Source of the DNA: Cladorrhinum sp. PSN259
Lineage: Eukaryota; Ascomycota; Sordariomycetes; Sordariales; Podosporaceae
Assembly (NCBI GenBank): GCA_033725935.1
Contig: MU867127.1
Location: forward strand, 117,716 to 181,715
Length of the DNA: 64,000 bases
Direction: 5' to 3'
Every line of letters begins with the position of its first letter. Positions within the stretch are counted from its first letter, which is position 1. This document shows positions 1 through 11,403 of the stretch, in pieces. The notes beneath the pieces were generated by a model. The model had not been told where the DNA came from. It saw only the letters and a list, made by a program, of their open reading frames with translations, and made no database searches. A program made the translations under genes and the position numbers.

Positions 1-695
1 TGACGCCGTAACGTTGTCTTGGAAATCTTGTCTCTGTTGCCCGTCCGTAGTGTTGTACGCATGGTATGCCGCTCTGGGCTCGATGCTCTTGAGGGTTTCT
101 TATCTGGTGATGGGATCGAAGGAAGAGGAACAGGTTTTCTTGCAGGTAAAGGTGGTGGAACATCACTGGCTGGCGGCACTGGCTCCTTCGGCACGGCCTC
201 ATTTGATGACTGTGTACGCCTTTGACTGGAAAGTCTCCTCAGTACGCTGGGTCGTGAGAGGTCCGTATATGTGGCCGCCGGTATAGTGCCATTCCCAATC
301 CACCCTCTTTCCTGTTCTTGCTGCCCAGACACATCCTGAGAATCCGAGGATGACTTGCTCGGCCTGTTACCGGACGAGGACGAGTCATGTTTGGGAGCTT
401 CGAGACGAGAGAGCCGAAGTGCCTCGAGGAGATCTATTCGTTCCTTACACTGCAACTCCAACTGCCGCAGGCTATCAACGAGTGTCTTTTCGGATTCGGA
501 TCGAGGGGCGAAGTTTGGGAGGACTCTGTTGACATTAGGATCGTAGATCTGTTCGAGGGCACGTTTCCAACATCGCATTGCCTCATCCTCGTTTCCCTGG
601 CCCTCGTAATAGACGGCAGTCGAACATGTTAAATAGCTTTCATCGTATGTCTTTTGCAGGATGGACACGGCTGTCGCAGTCCTATTGCCAAACAT
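1..695 (-). CDS. MIT-domain AAA ATPase, N-terminal part (Sap1/Yta6/spastin-like), cut by window edge
   Basis: The minus strand is open from the ATG at 695 to the left edge with no stop, about 231 codons. The start has an A at -3 (CACC before ATG). The first 60 or so residues fit an MIT three-helix domain: a segment reading STAVYYEGQGNEDEAMRCW is followed by KRALEQI. MIT domains bind ESCRT-III tails in spastin, Vps4 and fungal Sap1/Yta6 relatives. After a Leu/Arg-rich helix (about residues 85-105) the protein becomes Ser/Pro-rich and disordered, as in the linker before the AAA domain of those ATPases. The AAA domain would lie outside the window, so the ATPase assignment rests on the MIT-plus-linker pattern and is inference. 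Confidence 0.7.
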   Translation of the reverse strand, partial: MFGNRTATAVSILQKTYDESYLTCSTAVYYEGQGNEDEAMRCWKRALEQIYDPNVNRVLPNFAPRSESEKTLVDSLRQLELQCKERIDLLEALRLSRLEAPKHDSSSSGNRPSKSSSDSQDVSGQQEQERGWIGNGTIPAATYTDLSRPSVLRRLSSQRRTQSSNEAVPKEPVPPASDVPPPLPARKPVPLPSIPSPDKKPSRASSPERHTMRTTLRTGNRDKISKTTLRR

Positions 696-1263
696 GGTGG
701 TGTTGTTGGGTGATGGTAAACATCCCGTCGTGGGTGGCGGGACCAAGCGTAATAAGGTAGGCCAGGTCTGGGGATACCAACACTTCAAGTGTATTTGTTT
801 AGGCACGAGCCATGAATTCGATCGAACTATTCTTCGATTTCAACCTAAGGTGGATAGAAAAACGGTTGCGTGAGCAGCGCGGCAGCAATGAAGCTGGTTG
901 GGGAGTCCGCAAGGTTGAATAAGTGGAGGTTGCAAGGCCGTGCTTGCAGTGGGCTGCAGTGGATTGGAGCTTGTCGATAGCAGCGCCCGACCGGGGGACA
1001 GGGATTGCTTACGGCCCCGTAAGGCTGGCGTGTCTCGCAGTGCTTGCTTTCTGTGATCTTCAGCGCAGGCGGGGTAGTGACGTCGTGTGTCTCTTCCCCG
1101 CCATTGGTTCTATTGAGCGATGTTGTGTGCCCCGCAATGTATTTTGGCAGGTCTTGGAAGTCTTCTGGTTGTTACAACATATGAAACCAGAAAGTACCTG
1201 CAGAAAGGTACCTACCAACAACAATTGCCGGCTTTTCTAGGATTGATTATATCTAGGTTTTAT
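696..1263. promoter_or_regulatory. Intergenic: upstream region of the AAA gene and 3' flank of COG6
   Basis: This 568 nt stretch lies between the AAA gene start and the COG6 stop. Short open frames are present but none shows splice-supported extension or family resemblance. It presumably holds the AAA gene promoter and the COG6 3' UTR. No clear repeat or RNA gene was seen. Confidence 0.5.
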
Positions 1264-3415
1264 CTATGACAACAGCACCCGAATCTCCCCAGATGTCCGT
1301 GGGAATAACACACGAAGACTTTCGAGCTCCTCGTTTCCACCCTGCTTCTGCTCGGTGAATTCATCAATCAGCATCAGCATCTCCTCAATGTGTTCGAAGT
1401 CGACACAGAATCTCTCAGCAGCCTCTTCGGTGATCTCTCTGGCCAACTTGGCATCTTGCAACCGTTGCAAGTTCTCCACTGCGTCCATCAATGCTGATGG
1501 CAAAAAGTCGTCTAGCGTTTGGCTTGACTGTGTAAGATTTGGAGTTTGGACGGCTTCAAGTGACGATGCCCTCTCAAGGTCCTTCTCGCTGTCATTGAGC
1601 TCTCCCAATGCTGTAATGAGCGCATCCAAGCCGGATTCGCTGCGGAAAAAGCGATATTGGCTCTCCGTGAGCCTCACTTGTTCCTCTTCCAGTTTCTCCT
1701 GCATTTGAGATATGTGTGCCGCTGTAAAGTCAAACGGGACCAAAGAACTTGAGGCGGTAATTAGACAGTTGGCAAGGAATATCGAATTCGATGGGGAGGT
1801 GAGTGTTTTAGCCATGTTAGCGCATCCTGACAAAAAGGGATCAAATGCTTCAGCCAAGATCGGTTCGAAATCAGCGCCTCGGTCACTCGAAGATGTAAGA
1901 GACGTTTCGTAAGTTTTCATGATGGCCGTGAGTTGCTCTAGCGCATCAAGCAGAAACTCCGGCGGGCGGAGATCTGCGGGAGTGTGCTGGAAGTCTCCTT
2001 GGAGTGCCGCAACATGATCGCGAACCAAAGACCGGAACTGTCGCAGCGCTTCAGCCTCTAGAGCCCCCAAGGCCTCCACGAGAGTTGATTCGGAACTGAG
2101 AAGCTTAGAGAATGTGCTCTTGTAAAAGTTGAGCAAGTTCGCCAGCTTGTACGCCAGGATTGTCTCCTCGTTGGTTTGAATCACCTGCTCTACCCTCTGT
2201 CGCAATATCCGAGCAGCGCCAGACATGTCTCGATCAACAAGGTCGTTCAGTGTCTTGACAGGATCAAAATCATCGTTTGATTCTTCGTCTTCATCTGCAG
2301 CAAGCCGCCATACTTCGTTCTCTCTTCCAGCTTGGATTCCCCTAGCAATCTCTTCGCCCTCTCCAATAAAGAGCCCCTCGAGTGCCTCTTTTTCCCCCAC
2401 TGCAGCCGAATGCGCCCAGGCCAGCATGTCTCCCACATATCTCAGTGTGTCGTGCGCTGCGAGTTCAATAGGCTTGACAGACGAGTCTTCAACTCCAGAG
2501 GCTGAACTGCCTGTAAGTGCAGTATAAAACGAATCAGATAACACATGCTCTCGCGCCTCCGCAAAGAAGTCGAGACACTTTTGAAAGAGGGTCGGCCGCT
2601 CAGCCAGCACTCTGAGAGCCCGCCGTATGGATGAGCCGATCTGAGGATTTTCGAGATTGAGAGTCTTGAATTCCCGCTGTACCCATTTGTAGAGTTTCTG
2701 GAACCCGAGATTCAGGTTTTTGGACGCCTGCTCCATGATTTCCAGCCCCAGTGTCTGATTTTCGAATCCCAGAAGAACCTCGCAATCTTTGCTTATTTTC
2801 TTGGCCTTGGCCAGAGAAGCAAAATAGATATCATCCACGGGCTCCGATGTCAAGGTGAGTGCAGCCGTTTCGTCGTCTGAAAGAACAAAGTTGGCATTGA
2901 AAGATTTTAACAAGACCTGCTTGTTCTCAACCTGGCTTTTCTGCGTCATGAGTTGGGAAGCTTCCTGGAGTGTTGATGCCGTCTCCTGGTGAGCGGCACC
3001 GATTTCCTTTTTCATCTCATTGAAGCTATCATTGAGCCTTCCAATGGTGGTTCCAATACGGCGCAGTTGCTACACACATGATCAGTTCCATTTCGTCTTA
3101 ACCACTGATAAAGCCGCTTATTCTGCATACCTCGGAGACTTTGGCAAACTCATCAATAATCTCCCCATTGCTATCGATGACCTCTTTTTGAAGATCAAGG
3201 CGGAGTTGACGGCGAGTCTCGGCTGTGTTAAGTACCCCTCTATCATCCAGTAGTGCCAGGGCCTCCCGAAATTCCGTGTCGGCATATGATGATGAGAGGA
3301 CACTCGAGATCTTGGAAGAAAGGGGGGTTGCCCCTTTTGAAAGGGAGGAAGCTATTGTTGGGCTCGTTGGGGCCAATGGGCCAGCGGTGTCCCGTGGTGG
3401 AACCAGTGAGGACAT
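1264..3415 (-). CDS. COG6: Conserved oligomeric Golgi complex subunit 6 (COG6)
   Basis: Two exons, 3131..3415 and 1264..3069, joined across a 61 nt intron (GTATGC donor, TGTAG acceptor), give 696 residues, the usual COG6 size. COG6 belongs to lobe B of the COG tether, which guides retrograde vesicle docking at the Golgi. The N-terminal 60 residues are Ser/Pro-rich. A coiled coil of about residues 65-180 follows (Ala-Leu-Leu-Asp-Asp-Arg-Gly region, then QLRRIGTTIGRLNDSF across the exon junction), then a helical body containing the ENPQIGSSIRRALRVLAERP segment that I recognise as COG6. The ATG at 3415 is the only start in frame with the first exon. It is head-to-head with ATG9. Confidence 0.9.
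3070..3130 (-). other. COG6 intron 1
   Basis: The GTATGC donor at 3130 and TAG acceptor at 3070 restore the frame from KVSE to QLRR. The intron holds in-frame stops in the unspliced reading. Confidence 0.85.
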
Positions 3416-4161
3416 GTTTAAAATTCTGAAAACGAGAAAGAAGAGTCTCAGTTTAGTTATGAGTGGTGAAGTATATCATTCCAAAGTGTTGGTCTGCCGA
3501 TGATGTTAACACCTCCCATGTCCCTCTCCAGGTACCACGTAAATAACACCGTGCAGGTATACGGTGTGGACCGAATGGAAAGCAATTCCGCTGTCGCCGG
3601 CATTTCCCATCTCAGCTGCAGTTGGGCTGGACCCCGATGATAAAGTGATAAGAGGCTTGGCACAGCTGTAGTGCTTCACCGCCTGCCAGGGATGGCTTAG
3701 TATCGCATGCGGTCAGAAGCTCAGACCCACCACTCGTCATTCTGGCATGCGGGCGTGTGGTCAGCTGCAGCACGAAGCTCCAAGGCAGCCGGCCGCCTGT
3801 ATTCTTCCCTCTCATCCACTGGAGGTTGCAGTGCACACATGCTTCTGCCCACAAGACAGCACCAGACAAGTTGGATCAACAGATGGCACCACCGCCTGAC
3901 TGACGTTCTCTCCGGTCCACGACGGGAACGGGGTCTGTGACTCTGAGTCTCGGATCAGTCTATTCTCTTTTACTTTTCTTCCATCTCTTTACTGTTAATC
4001 AGCAGCATCTTTGTTATACCCTCAGCTCCCCACTATCTCGAGGATTGAGATCGACCTCACGGCACCGGCACTCACAACCACAAGCTACGGACAACTTCTA
4101 GCATCGAACTCTGGTCACGCTCCAACTCGTTCATCAACGCCTATTACAAGGTCGGTTCGAA
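3416..4161. promoter_or_regulatory. Shared divergent upstream region of COG6 and ATG9
   Basis: The two start codons are 746 nt apart on opposite strands. The half nearest ATG9 has the CT-rich character common in fungal promoters (about 3955-4040). No other gene is supported here. Confidence 0.6.
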
Positions 4162-6987
4162 ATGGCACAAAGGGTGTTCTCAAATATGATGCCAACAGCG
4201 CGGGCCGGCCGATCATTTTACGAGGAGCTCCGAGCCCGAGACCGCGACACCGAATCCGGCGCCGGCTTGCTCGACGAAGAGAACCTCAATGAAAACTTCC
4301 AAGACTATGATCTTGAAGATGCTGGGCTCGGGTTTGAAGATAGTCGCTTAACTGTGGGAGGGCGGAGGAGTTCATCATCCAAAGCACGAGGCCGTAGAGG
4401 TGCCCCGCCGGCTTGGCCCACACACGAAGATGACGGCGACAACGAAGTTCCCGCCTCCTTACTGGTAGAGCCACACGAAAGGCCCACAACACACATACCA
4501 GATCATACAAGCAGGAAACACGCCTCCTATCATCAGCAGGGGTCCGCCATCCCAGGGCCGTCGAGGGCAAGGGCGCAATGGGACACAGCACAAGCCCACC
4601 AACAGTTACACGACGACGACCGAATCCCATCACAGTCGCGGCGTGGTAACAACGCGCCAAACTTCTTTGCCGGGATTTTGTCTGGCAGTTCGAAAGGCAA
4701 AGCGGAGTGGAGATGGGCAAATGTCTCCAACCTCGACATTTTCATGAAAGACGTTTACGACTATTACGTGGGTGCTGGCATATGGTGCATCATTACGGAG
4801 AGGGCTCTACACCTCATGTAGGTAACAAGTTCCAGCAGTTGGAGTTAGGAGTGCTGACCTGTTATAGAAATGTCGCCTTCATTGCTGTCCTCTTAACTTT
4901 TCTTTCGCAATGTGTGGATTACGGCAAGATCCGCGGAAGCCAGAAGCTATCTCAGATTGTAATCCCACACTGTACCACCAAGATGTCGTGGACTTGGAAC
5001 ATGTTGCTGTGGTTCTTCGCATTCTACTTCATCTGGAAGTCGTTTCAATATCTCCTCGACGTTCGTCGGCTGCTCAATATTCGGGACTTTTATGTCCATC
5101 TTCTCAACATTCCAGACCATGATATGCAAACCATCACATGGCAAGATGTTGTTGCCCGGGTCATGGCTTTAAGGGACCAGAATACTAAGACGGCTGCGAC
5201 CCTTTCTCCTGCACAGCGCCGCTGGCTCGGTAGCCAATCCAAGGAGAGACTGGACGCATCTGATATTGCCAACCGCCTAATGAGAAAGGAAAACTATCTG
5301 ATCGCCATGTTCAACAAGGATATTCTAGATCTGACAGTTCCACTCCCTTTTCTGCGGAATCGGCAGGTGCTCACACGGACCCTCGAATGGTCACTGACAT
5401 TTGCCGTTCTAGACTTTGTCTTTGACGAGAATGGACAGGTGAACCAGGAATTTTTGAGGGCAGACCGACGACGAGAGCTCAGCTTAAAGCTTCGTACAAG
5501 ATTCTACTTTTCAGGCATCATGCTCCTGGTCTTGGCACCCTGGATCGCGGGTTACTTCCTTATATATTACTTCTTGATGTATTACTATGTAAGTAATACC
5601 TCTGATATTGCTCCATCTATCCGACTGGTATGCTGACGCTTACTCTCAATGACAGGAGATTCAAAAGAACCCAGCGGTGGTAACCTCGCGGAGCTATACG
5701 CCTCTTGCGGAGTGGAAGTTCCGTGAGTTCAACGAACTACCCCATCTCTTTAAGAAGCGGCTCGACATGTCATACCCATTCGCCAGCCACTACATGGACC
5801 AGTTCCCAAAGATCAAGACAGAAATGGCGTTTCGTACAGTTGCCTTCATTTCAGGCGCCGTTGCAACCATCTTAGCCATCGTTTCTATTATTGATCCGGA
5901 GCTATTTCTGGCTTTCGAAATCACGCACGACCGCACCGTCCTCTTCTACACAGCGGTTTTTGGTGGTGTTTGGGCGTTTGCTCGTGGAAGCATTTCCGAG
6001 GAGAATTCGGTGTTTGATCCGGAGTATGCTATGCGTAGTGTGATAGAATACACCCATTATGAACCGGATCACTGGAAGGATAGGCTCCACAGTTTCGACA
6101 TTAAGCAGGAGTTCTCAGAACTGTACAAGATCAAGCTGGTAAACTTCATGGAGGAGATTCTAGGAATCTGCACGACACCTTTCGTCCTCTTTTACAGCCT
6201 CCCAAACTCGAGCGAGCGGATAATTGATTTCTTCCGTGAATTCACCATTCATGTCGACGGACTCGGCTACGTTTGCTCGTTTGCAGAGTTTGATTTCAAG
6301 AAGGGACTTCCGACTGGAAAGAAGCCTGATGACGGAAATGCTGATGTTCGAGACGATTACTACTCGACGAAGCATGGAAAGATGGAAGCTTCCTACTACG
6401 GCTTCATAGGCAACTATGCCAACTATGCTCTGAATCCCAAGACAGCAGCCGGCGCGCATCTGCCACCGGCAATGCGCAACCAAATACATCACCCACCACC
6501 AGCCTGGCCAGGACTCAACTCGCCTCCGCTTGGGACTGACTTACAGGGTTCAAGGATGGGTCGGAGCGAGGTGCGGCCGAGAAGTAAAGCCCCGCGCCAT
6601 CGCTCGGCTATGCCCCAACCATCGCCGATGGCTTCCATACTGCTGGATCCACATCATCAACCAGGAGCGAACATTAGCGGCAGACCATTGCACCCACAGC
6701 GGCAGCCGCGTGGTGTTGGCTTCCCAGGAGAGCGCAGCATCATTGAAGAGTCCACAATGGAAGATGGCGAGCAAGTTAGTGACGCAGGAAAGCACCATGA
6801 CGATGAGGAAGTGTACGAGAACGGGGAAGCCATGGAGGAGTCTGCTTGGCAGACATCGCCTGCAAGGACTCTCAGTCGCGATAACAGCGGCATTGAGGGT
6901 AGGAAAGCACCGGGGGCCGGAGTCGTTCAGATGATCTATCAGTTCAACGAGGCTCAGATCAAGCGCCGGCCAGGAGGTGTAATCTAG
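4162..6987 (+). CDS. ATG9: Autophagy-related protein 9 (ATG9), lipid scramblase of autophagosome formation
   Basis: Three exons, 4162..4817, 4868..5588 and 5656..6987, give 902 residues. ATG9 is the multispanning scramblase of the small vesicles that seed the phagophore. The N-terminus has the family start (RSFYEELRARD, then LLDEENLNENFQDYD) and a disordered 170-residue tail. The core begins near residue 190 and has hydrophobic spans at about INVAFIAVLLTFLSQCVDY, WNMLLWFFAFYFIWKSFQYL, a GIMLLVLAPWIAGYFLIYYF span and two around the third exon start, plus the conserved KNPAVVTSRSYTPLAEWKF and EILGICTTPFVLFYSLP motifs. The C-terminal 200 residues are disordered and end in a family-like YQFNEAQIKRRPGGVI. 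Intron 1 uses GTAGGT; splicing there removes a stop that would otherwise follow the first exon. Confidence 0.95.
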
Positions 6988-8628
6988 AGACGAATAAGAT
7001 AATGAAAACACACGAAGGTTGTGATGGCAAGGGCGATCGATGGCAGTTGGAGGAATCTGGCATACACAGACATTATTATTCTGCATGTCGCTTATGACTC
7101 GGAATGCCACGGACGTTTCGAGTTCGGCGTTGAAGACGTTTTCTCTTTTCCATCCTTGGTTATGGTATCCTTATCCAGAGTCAGATACAGAGCACAACTA
7201 GATATTATCAGGATAGACAGCGACTTTAGTCTCTGGGATAATGGGATTAATATCCCAGTGACAAAAACAAAACATGAAAATTGAATAAATGAAATGGTTG
7301 ATTATTGGTTCTCGGGGCGCTAGTGGAACACCTTATCCAAGAAATCGAACCACAATCGAGCACAGGTGTGAAGCTAATTGGAAGGAGCGACTAGATAAAT
7401 GGCTTGGGGAAAGGCTTCAGCTGACCTTCATTGTTATTATTGTAGTTTGACACATTCACATCGGCCGCCATGGATTTCAAATGTAAAACCAGGTCTCCCA
7501 AATCGAGACAGCTGTCACGCACACAAAAGTCACACACAAAAAGGCTCATACTGGCTACACTACTTGGATTCACAAGACACGATGACACTCCGAGAGCACC
7601 TTTGAAGGAGACCTTGTTTGTCTCAACTCTCTTTGCGGATCGCAAGCTTGGCAGGCATGTGCCGATACGATGGCTCGGTCCTTTTGGACTTGGAGATCGA
7701 TTTCCTTCTTTGGAATCATGAATCCCATATATCCGATTTCGGTCAGTTATTTCACTTCTAACCACCAAAGAAGACACAAAAGCTCAGAAAGTGTAAAGAG
7801 AAAGCCATGCCTCCTCGGAAAAGCCAAAGTAACCTTCTCGGCCCCGGCGGAGAAGCTACGGATCTGATAATGCAAAGCAACAAGGATGTGGGACTAGCCG
7901 AGGGACTTCTGAGCACTTTATCTTTTGAATCTATGGAATTGTCAGGCATCACAGCATTCTTCACAGTGGGGGTTGCGGGAGATCCTTCTAACAAGCCACT
8001 AAGAACAACCTCTCCGCCAACCCGACAGCGCTCACATCCCTGTTAGCTGCCCGCGTCCATGCTAGGTTGCCCCCCAAATCCCCGACCTCCGCTCACCCCC
8101 TCTACGGCCGGCCGGTCCATATTTTTCTTGGCCATCTGAACAGGACTGAGCCGACAACGGTCGCAGAAAAATTCGGAGGTTGCCCAATTGCCATCACAGT
8201 TGATCACCCTCACAGCTCTCCCTCAACCAACCTGCCAAAACCGCAACCCCCGTTGTACCCGCCCCCTCTGCGAGCTGAGACGACGACCGGAATAACTCCA
8301 CGAACCGAATTTGAGCTCAGTCTCCGCTCCCAGAGGTCCCTCCATTCACAGGGAACCAGGATTGCGGTTTTATTTGAGGGCGGTTCAAGCGGATTGATCC
8401 AACTGCGACTGTGTCCCGCAGTGACAGCAAAAGCCGTCTCCGAAAAAAGGAAGCTCCCTTTTTTTCACCCATTGCGTCACCGATTTTCTGCGACCTGTGC
8501 AGCTTCATACAGCAGCAGCAGCGCAGAAGCTACAGCAAAGGCGATCGCCACCAAACCTCTACCCCTCATTCTTTTCAGTCTTCAACCTGGCTCTCAACCT
8601 AGGAGCGCCGGGAGCTGTGGCTTCCCCA
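6988..8628. other. Intergenic between ATG9 and the mitoferrin gene
   Basis: This 1.6 kb holds the ATG9 3' flank and the mitoferrin upstream region. Open frames of 128 codons (7391..7777, minus) and 213 codons (8067..8708, plus) occur, but they lack recognisable domains, and the second runs into the first exon of the next gene in the wrong frame. The last 400 nt contain CAG-type triplets and CT-rich tracts typical of a 5' leader. Confidence 0.4.
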
Positions 8629-9862
8629 ATGGCTCAGCCAAATGCCGAGCCCGTCGAGGACTACGAGTATGTCTTTATGATTTGCGATGGGAGAGGCTCA
8701 AGGATTGATATATCTTCTGACCTATTCATCATGTCTGGCCTTCGCGACCAGATTACGCTAATTCGAACTCCAGTTATGAATCCCTCCCACCCAACTTCTC
8801 GTTGCTGCAGAACATGGCTGCCGGTGCCTTCGCCGGTATTGCCGAGCACTGCGCAATGTACCCTATAGATGCGGTCAAGGTGAGAGCGATTTTCAAGGGG
8901 CGACCGAACTGGACAGTTGACTGACTTATTTCTTGCTTTCAGACACGCATGCAATTAGTCAACCCAACTGCCAGCGGCGTCTATACCGGCGTTATCCAGA
9001 GCACCTATAAAATGGCGAGCACCGAGGGTGTGCTGAGCTTGTGGCGCGGCATGTCCAGCGTCATTGCTGGCGCGGGTGAGTTTCGACGAAGTTATGATGG
9101 TGGAGGCCGCTGGCAACTGACATATCTTCTCACTTTTAGGCCCTGCACACGCCGTTTATTTCGCGACATACGAGGCTGTCAAGCATGTTATGGGCGGAAA
9201 CCAAGCAGGTGTTCATCATCCTCTCGCTGCGGCGACGAGTGGTGCTTGTGCCACTATTGCCAGCGATGCGTTGATGAACCCTTTTGATGGTTCGTTTTCT
9301 TCCTTGCTTGCGGCACATTGCAGTACGCTGATATCATCATTCTACAGTTATTAAGCAGAGAATGCAAATCGCGAACTCTGCCAAGATCTACCGCTCTATG
9401 ACCGATTGCGCGAAATATGTCTACAAGAATGAGGGACTCGGAGCATTCTACGTATCATACCCCACGACTCTGTCCATGACGGTCCCCTTTACGGCCCTTC
9501 AGTTCCTCGCCTATGAGTCTCTCTCTACCTCGATGAACCCAAACAAGGGATACGATCCCCTTACTCACTGCGTGGCCGGTGCTGTTGGTGGTGGTTTTGC
9601 GGCCGCATTGACTACACCCATGGATGTGATCAAGACGATGCTTCAGACTCGCGGCAGCGCACAGGATGCCGAGCTCAGAACCGTTAACGGCTTCATGGCT
9701 GGCTGCCGGTTGCTCTACAAAAGGGAGGGTGTTCGCGGCTTCTTCAAGGGCATGAGGCCTCGAGTCTTGACCACCATGCCCAGCACTGCTATCTGCTGGT
9801 CCGCTTACGAGGCCTCTAAGGCCTACTTCATTCGCCAGAATGACTCCTCCGCATCATCATGA
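8629..9862 (+). CDS. MRS4: Mitochondrial iron carrier (mitoferrin, Mrs3/Mrs4 type)
   Basis: Five exons (8629..8666, 8774..8879, 8943..9075, 9140..9289, 9348..9862) give 313 residues, the normal length of an SLC25 carrier. It imports iron across the inner mitochondrial membrane for heme and Fe-S cluster synthesis. Three SLC25 repeats are visible, each with its Px[DE]xx[KR] signature: PIDAVKTRM, PFDVIKQRM and PMDVIKTML. The mitoferrin-like N-terminus is short and acidic (DYEYESLPPNFSLLQNMAAG). Phases are consistent through every splice; donors are GTATGT, GTGAGA, GTGAGT and GTTCGT. The MRS3 versus MRS4 paralogue choice is nominal; filamentous fungi usually have one such gene. Confidence 0.9.
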
Positions 9863-9908
9863 AGTTCATGAAAAATAATTAGAAATCTCGAATTCTCAAG
9901 GTTGGTCG

Positions 9909-9921
9909 CCCCCCCCCCCCC
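9909..9921 (+). repeat. C13 homopolymer
   Basis: Thirteen consecutive C lie 47 nt after the mitoferrin stop, so the run probably sits in the 3' UTR. Its exact length is prone to sequencing error. Confidence 0.8.
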
Positions 9922-10653
9922 TCATATTGCACAATAACTATGCCTTGATTGGGAATGGAAGCTGACCAACCGGACGTCAGCCAGGATACGCATCCAGATT
10001 CATCTGTGCCAAAGAAGACATAAAGTATAGATCCCTCGGGTTTTTCGGCTCGCATCTTCTAGCCATGATGGGTTAATGATCGATGAGGGGTTGAGGAGTA
10101 AAGTGTGAGGGGCTTTCGACATGCTTGTCCCACACACTCAGCGCACGACCACAAGGGCAACCCCCCATGATTCAAGAATTGGGCGGTCATGAGAGGGGGA
10201 GGTGTGGTTTGCTCAGTCGCCAAAAGTCAATTTGGCCTCTGGGGGAGGAAAGGGGGCATTGTATCAAAACAATGCGCGCGGACTGGCCAAGGCATCATCA
10301 TGTACATAATTTATTTTTCTTCCTGCTGTCGTCGCCGCTCGTCCTATCACCCCACCTTGCAGATCGTTTGAGATTTTGTGGGAGCTAGCTGACAGACGGC
10401 TGGCTACTCAACAAATCTCAAAGGCCGGATAAATAAAAATACATATACATCACAAACGGACAAACAGTTTCGTGGTCTCTTTTTTTTTACAATTGCATAT
10501 GGGGTTTTTAAGAATATCGATTGTAATACCGGTCTTGAGGAAACTCGGTCTCGAACAAAATCGGCCGTAAACCAGCATTCGGTCGTAACAGGATCGGGCT
10601 CTGAATCGAAATCGGCCTATCGGACATTGTACAATATCGGTCTTCAGCAAAGG

Positions 10654-10672
10654 TTTTTTTTTTTTTTTTTTT
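10654..10672 (+). repeat. T19 homopolymer
   Basis: Nineteen consecutive T lie in intergenic DNA, just after a stretch in which ATCGG-like words recur (about 10555-10645). Confidence 0.8.
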
Positions 10673-10760
10673 GGTCCGAAGTAGTGTGTAGTGATCTCGA
10701 GCGAAAACGCTGCTCGGGTTTCCTTCAAAGGGACGAAGGAGGGAAGCTGCGGTTTCGGAG

Positions 10761-10788
10761 GTACATGTACATGTACATACAGTACATA
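10761..10788. repeat. GTACAT/ATGTAC palindromic repeat
   Basis: Overlapping copies of GTACATGTAC, which is its own reverse complement, are followed by a further GTACAT. The function is unknown; the tract can form a small cruciform or be a low-complexity relic. Confidence 0.6.
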
Positions 10789-11403
10789 GCTTGTCCCTTC
10801 CCGACGTTGTATCGTGGCGTTTTTGTTTATGAGTTTTATTGAGACGGCTGAGAAGCATGGCTAGATAGGCGGGAGGGGGGAAACAAAAGAAAGAGAGAAC
10901 ACAGTTTTCTTTTACCAATTTTTTTTCATTTTTTTTTTTCAGTTCAGTTCGAAAGTATGGGTCTTTTTTACAAGGTTATTGGTGTTTCTTTGGCATGCTG
11001 GTTTAGAAACGGTGGTAAGATAAAATGATATGTTATAGATGTACAGTACATAACAATAAAACGAGAAACTCACACTTCCGTGTATCGGTTGAACGTACTG
11101 TACAAAAAACATTTGATTCAGAAGAAAAAAAAGTCTGGGGGGATGGGGTTTCAATTTTCTGGGTACAATAAACAATGAACATGTTCTCTATGTTATTTGG
11201 CCACAATTCAGTTATAAAGTAGGTAAAGAATATTCTGATGTTTTGATTTTATTCATGCCACCTCGAATAGGAGATACACTAAACTCATGCTACTCCTACT
11301 CCCTTTACATGCTTTCAGTGACAACAACAAGCACGGGGATATAAAACATTGATAAGACAGTAATAAAATAAAAACAAAATAACAATGCTTATGAAACTTT
11401 CTA

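Larger units (their letters stand above)
9863..11403. other. Convergent intergenic region with homopolymers and short repeats
   Basis: This 1.5 kb lies between the mitoferrin stop and the end of the J-protein gene. It holds a C13 run, a T19 run, a TACATG-type repeat and AT-rich 3' flank DNA (about 10900-11400). No coding gene is supported. Both neighbours terminate here. Confidence 0.5.

Noticed and set aside
7391..7777. 128-codon minus-strand frame between ATG9 and the mitoferrin gene
   Set aside because: No domain or splice-supported extension, and its composition is mixed; a chance frame in spacer DNA is likelier.
8067..8708. 213-codon plus-strand frame upstream of the mitoferrin gene
   Set aside because: It overlaps the mitoferrin first exon and intron in another frame and looks like promoter and leader DNA (Pro/Ser/Thr-rich from CT- and CA-rich tracts).
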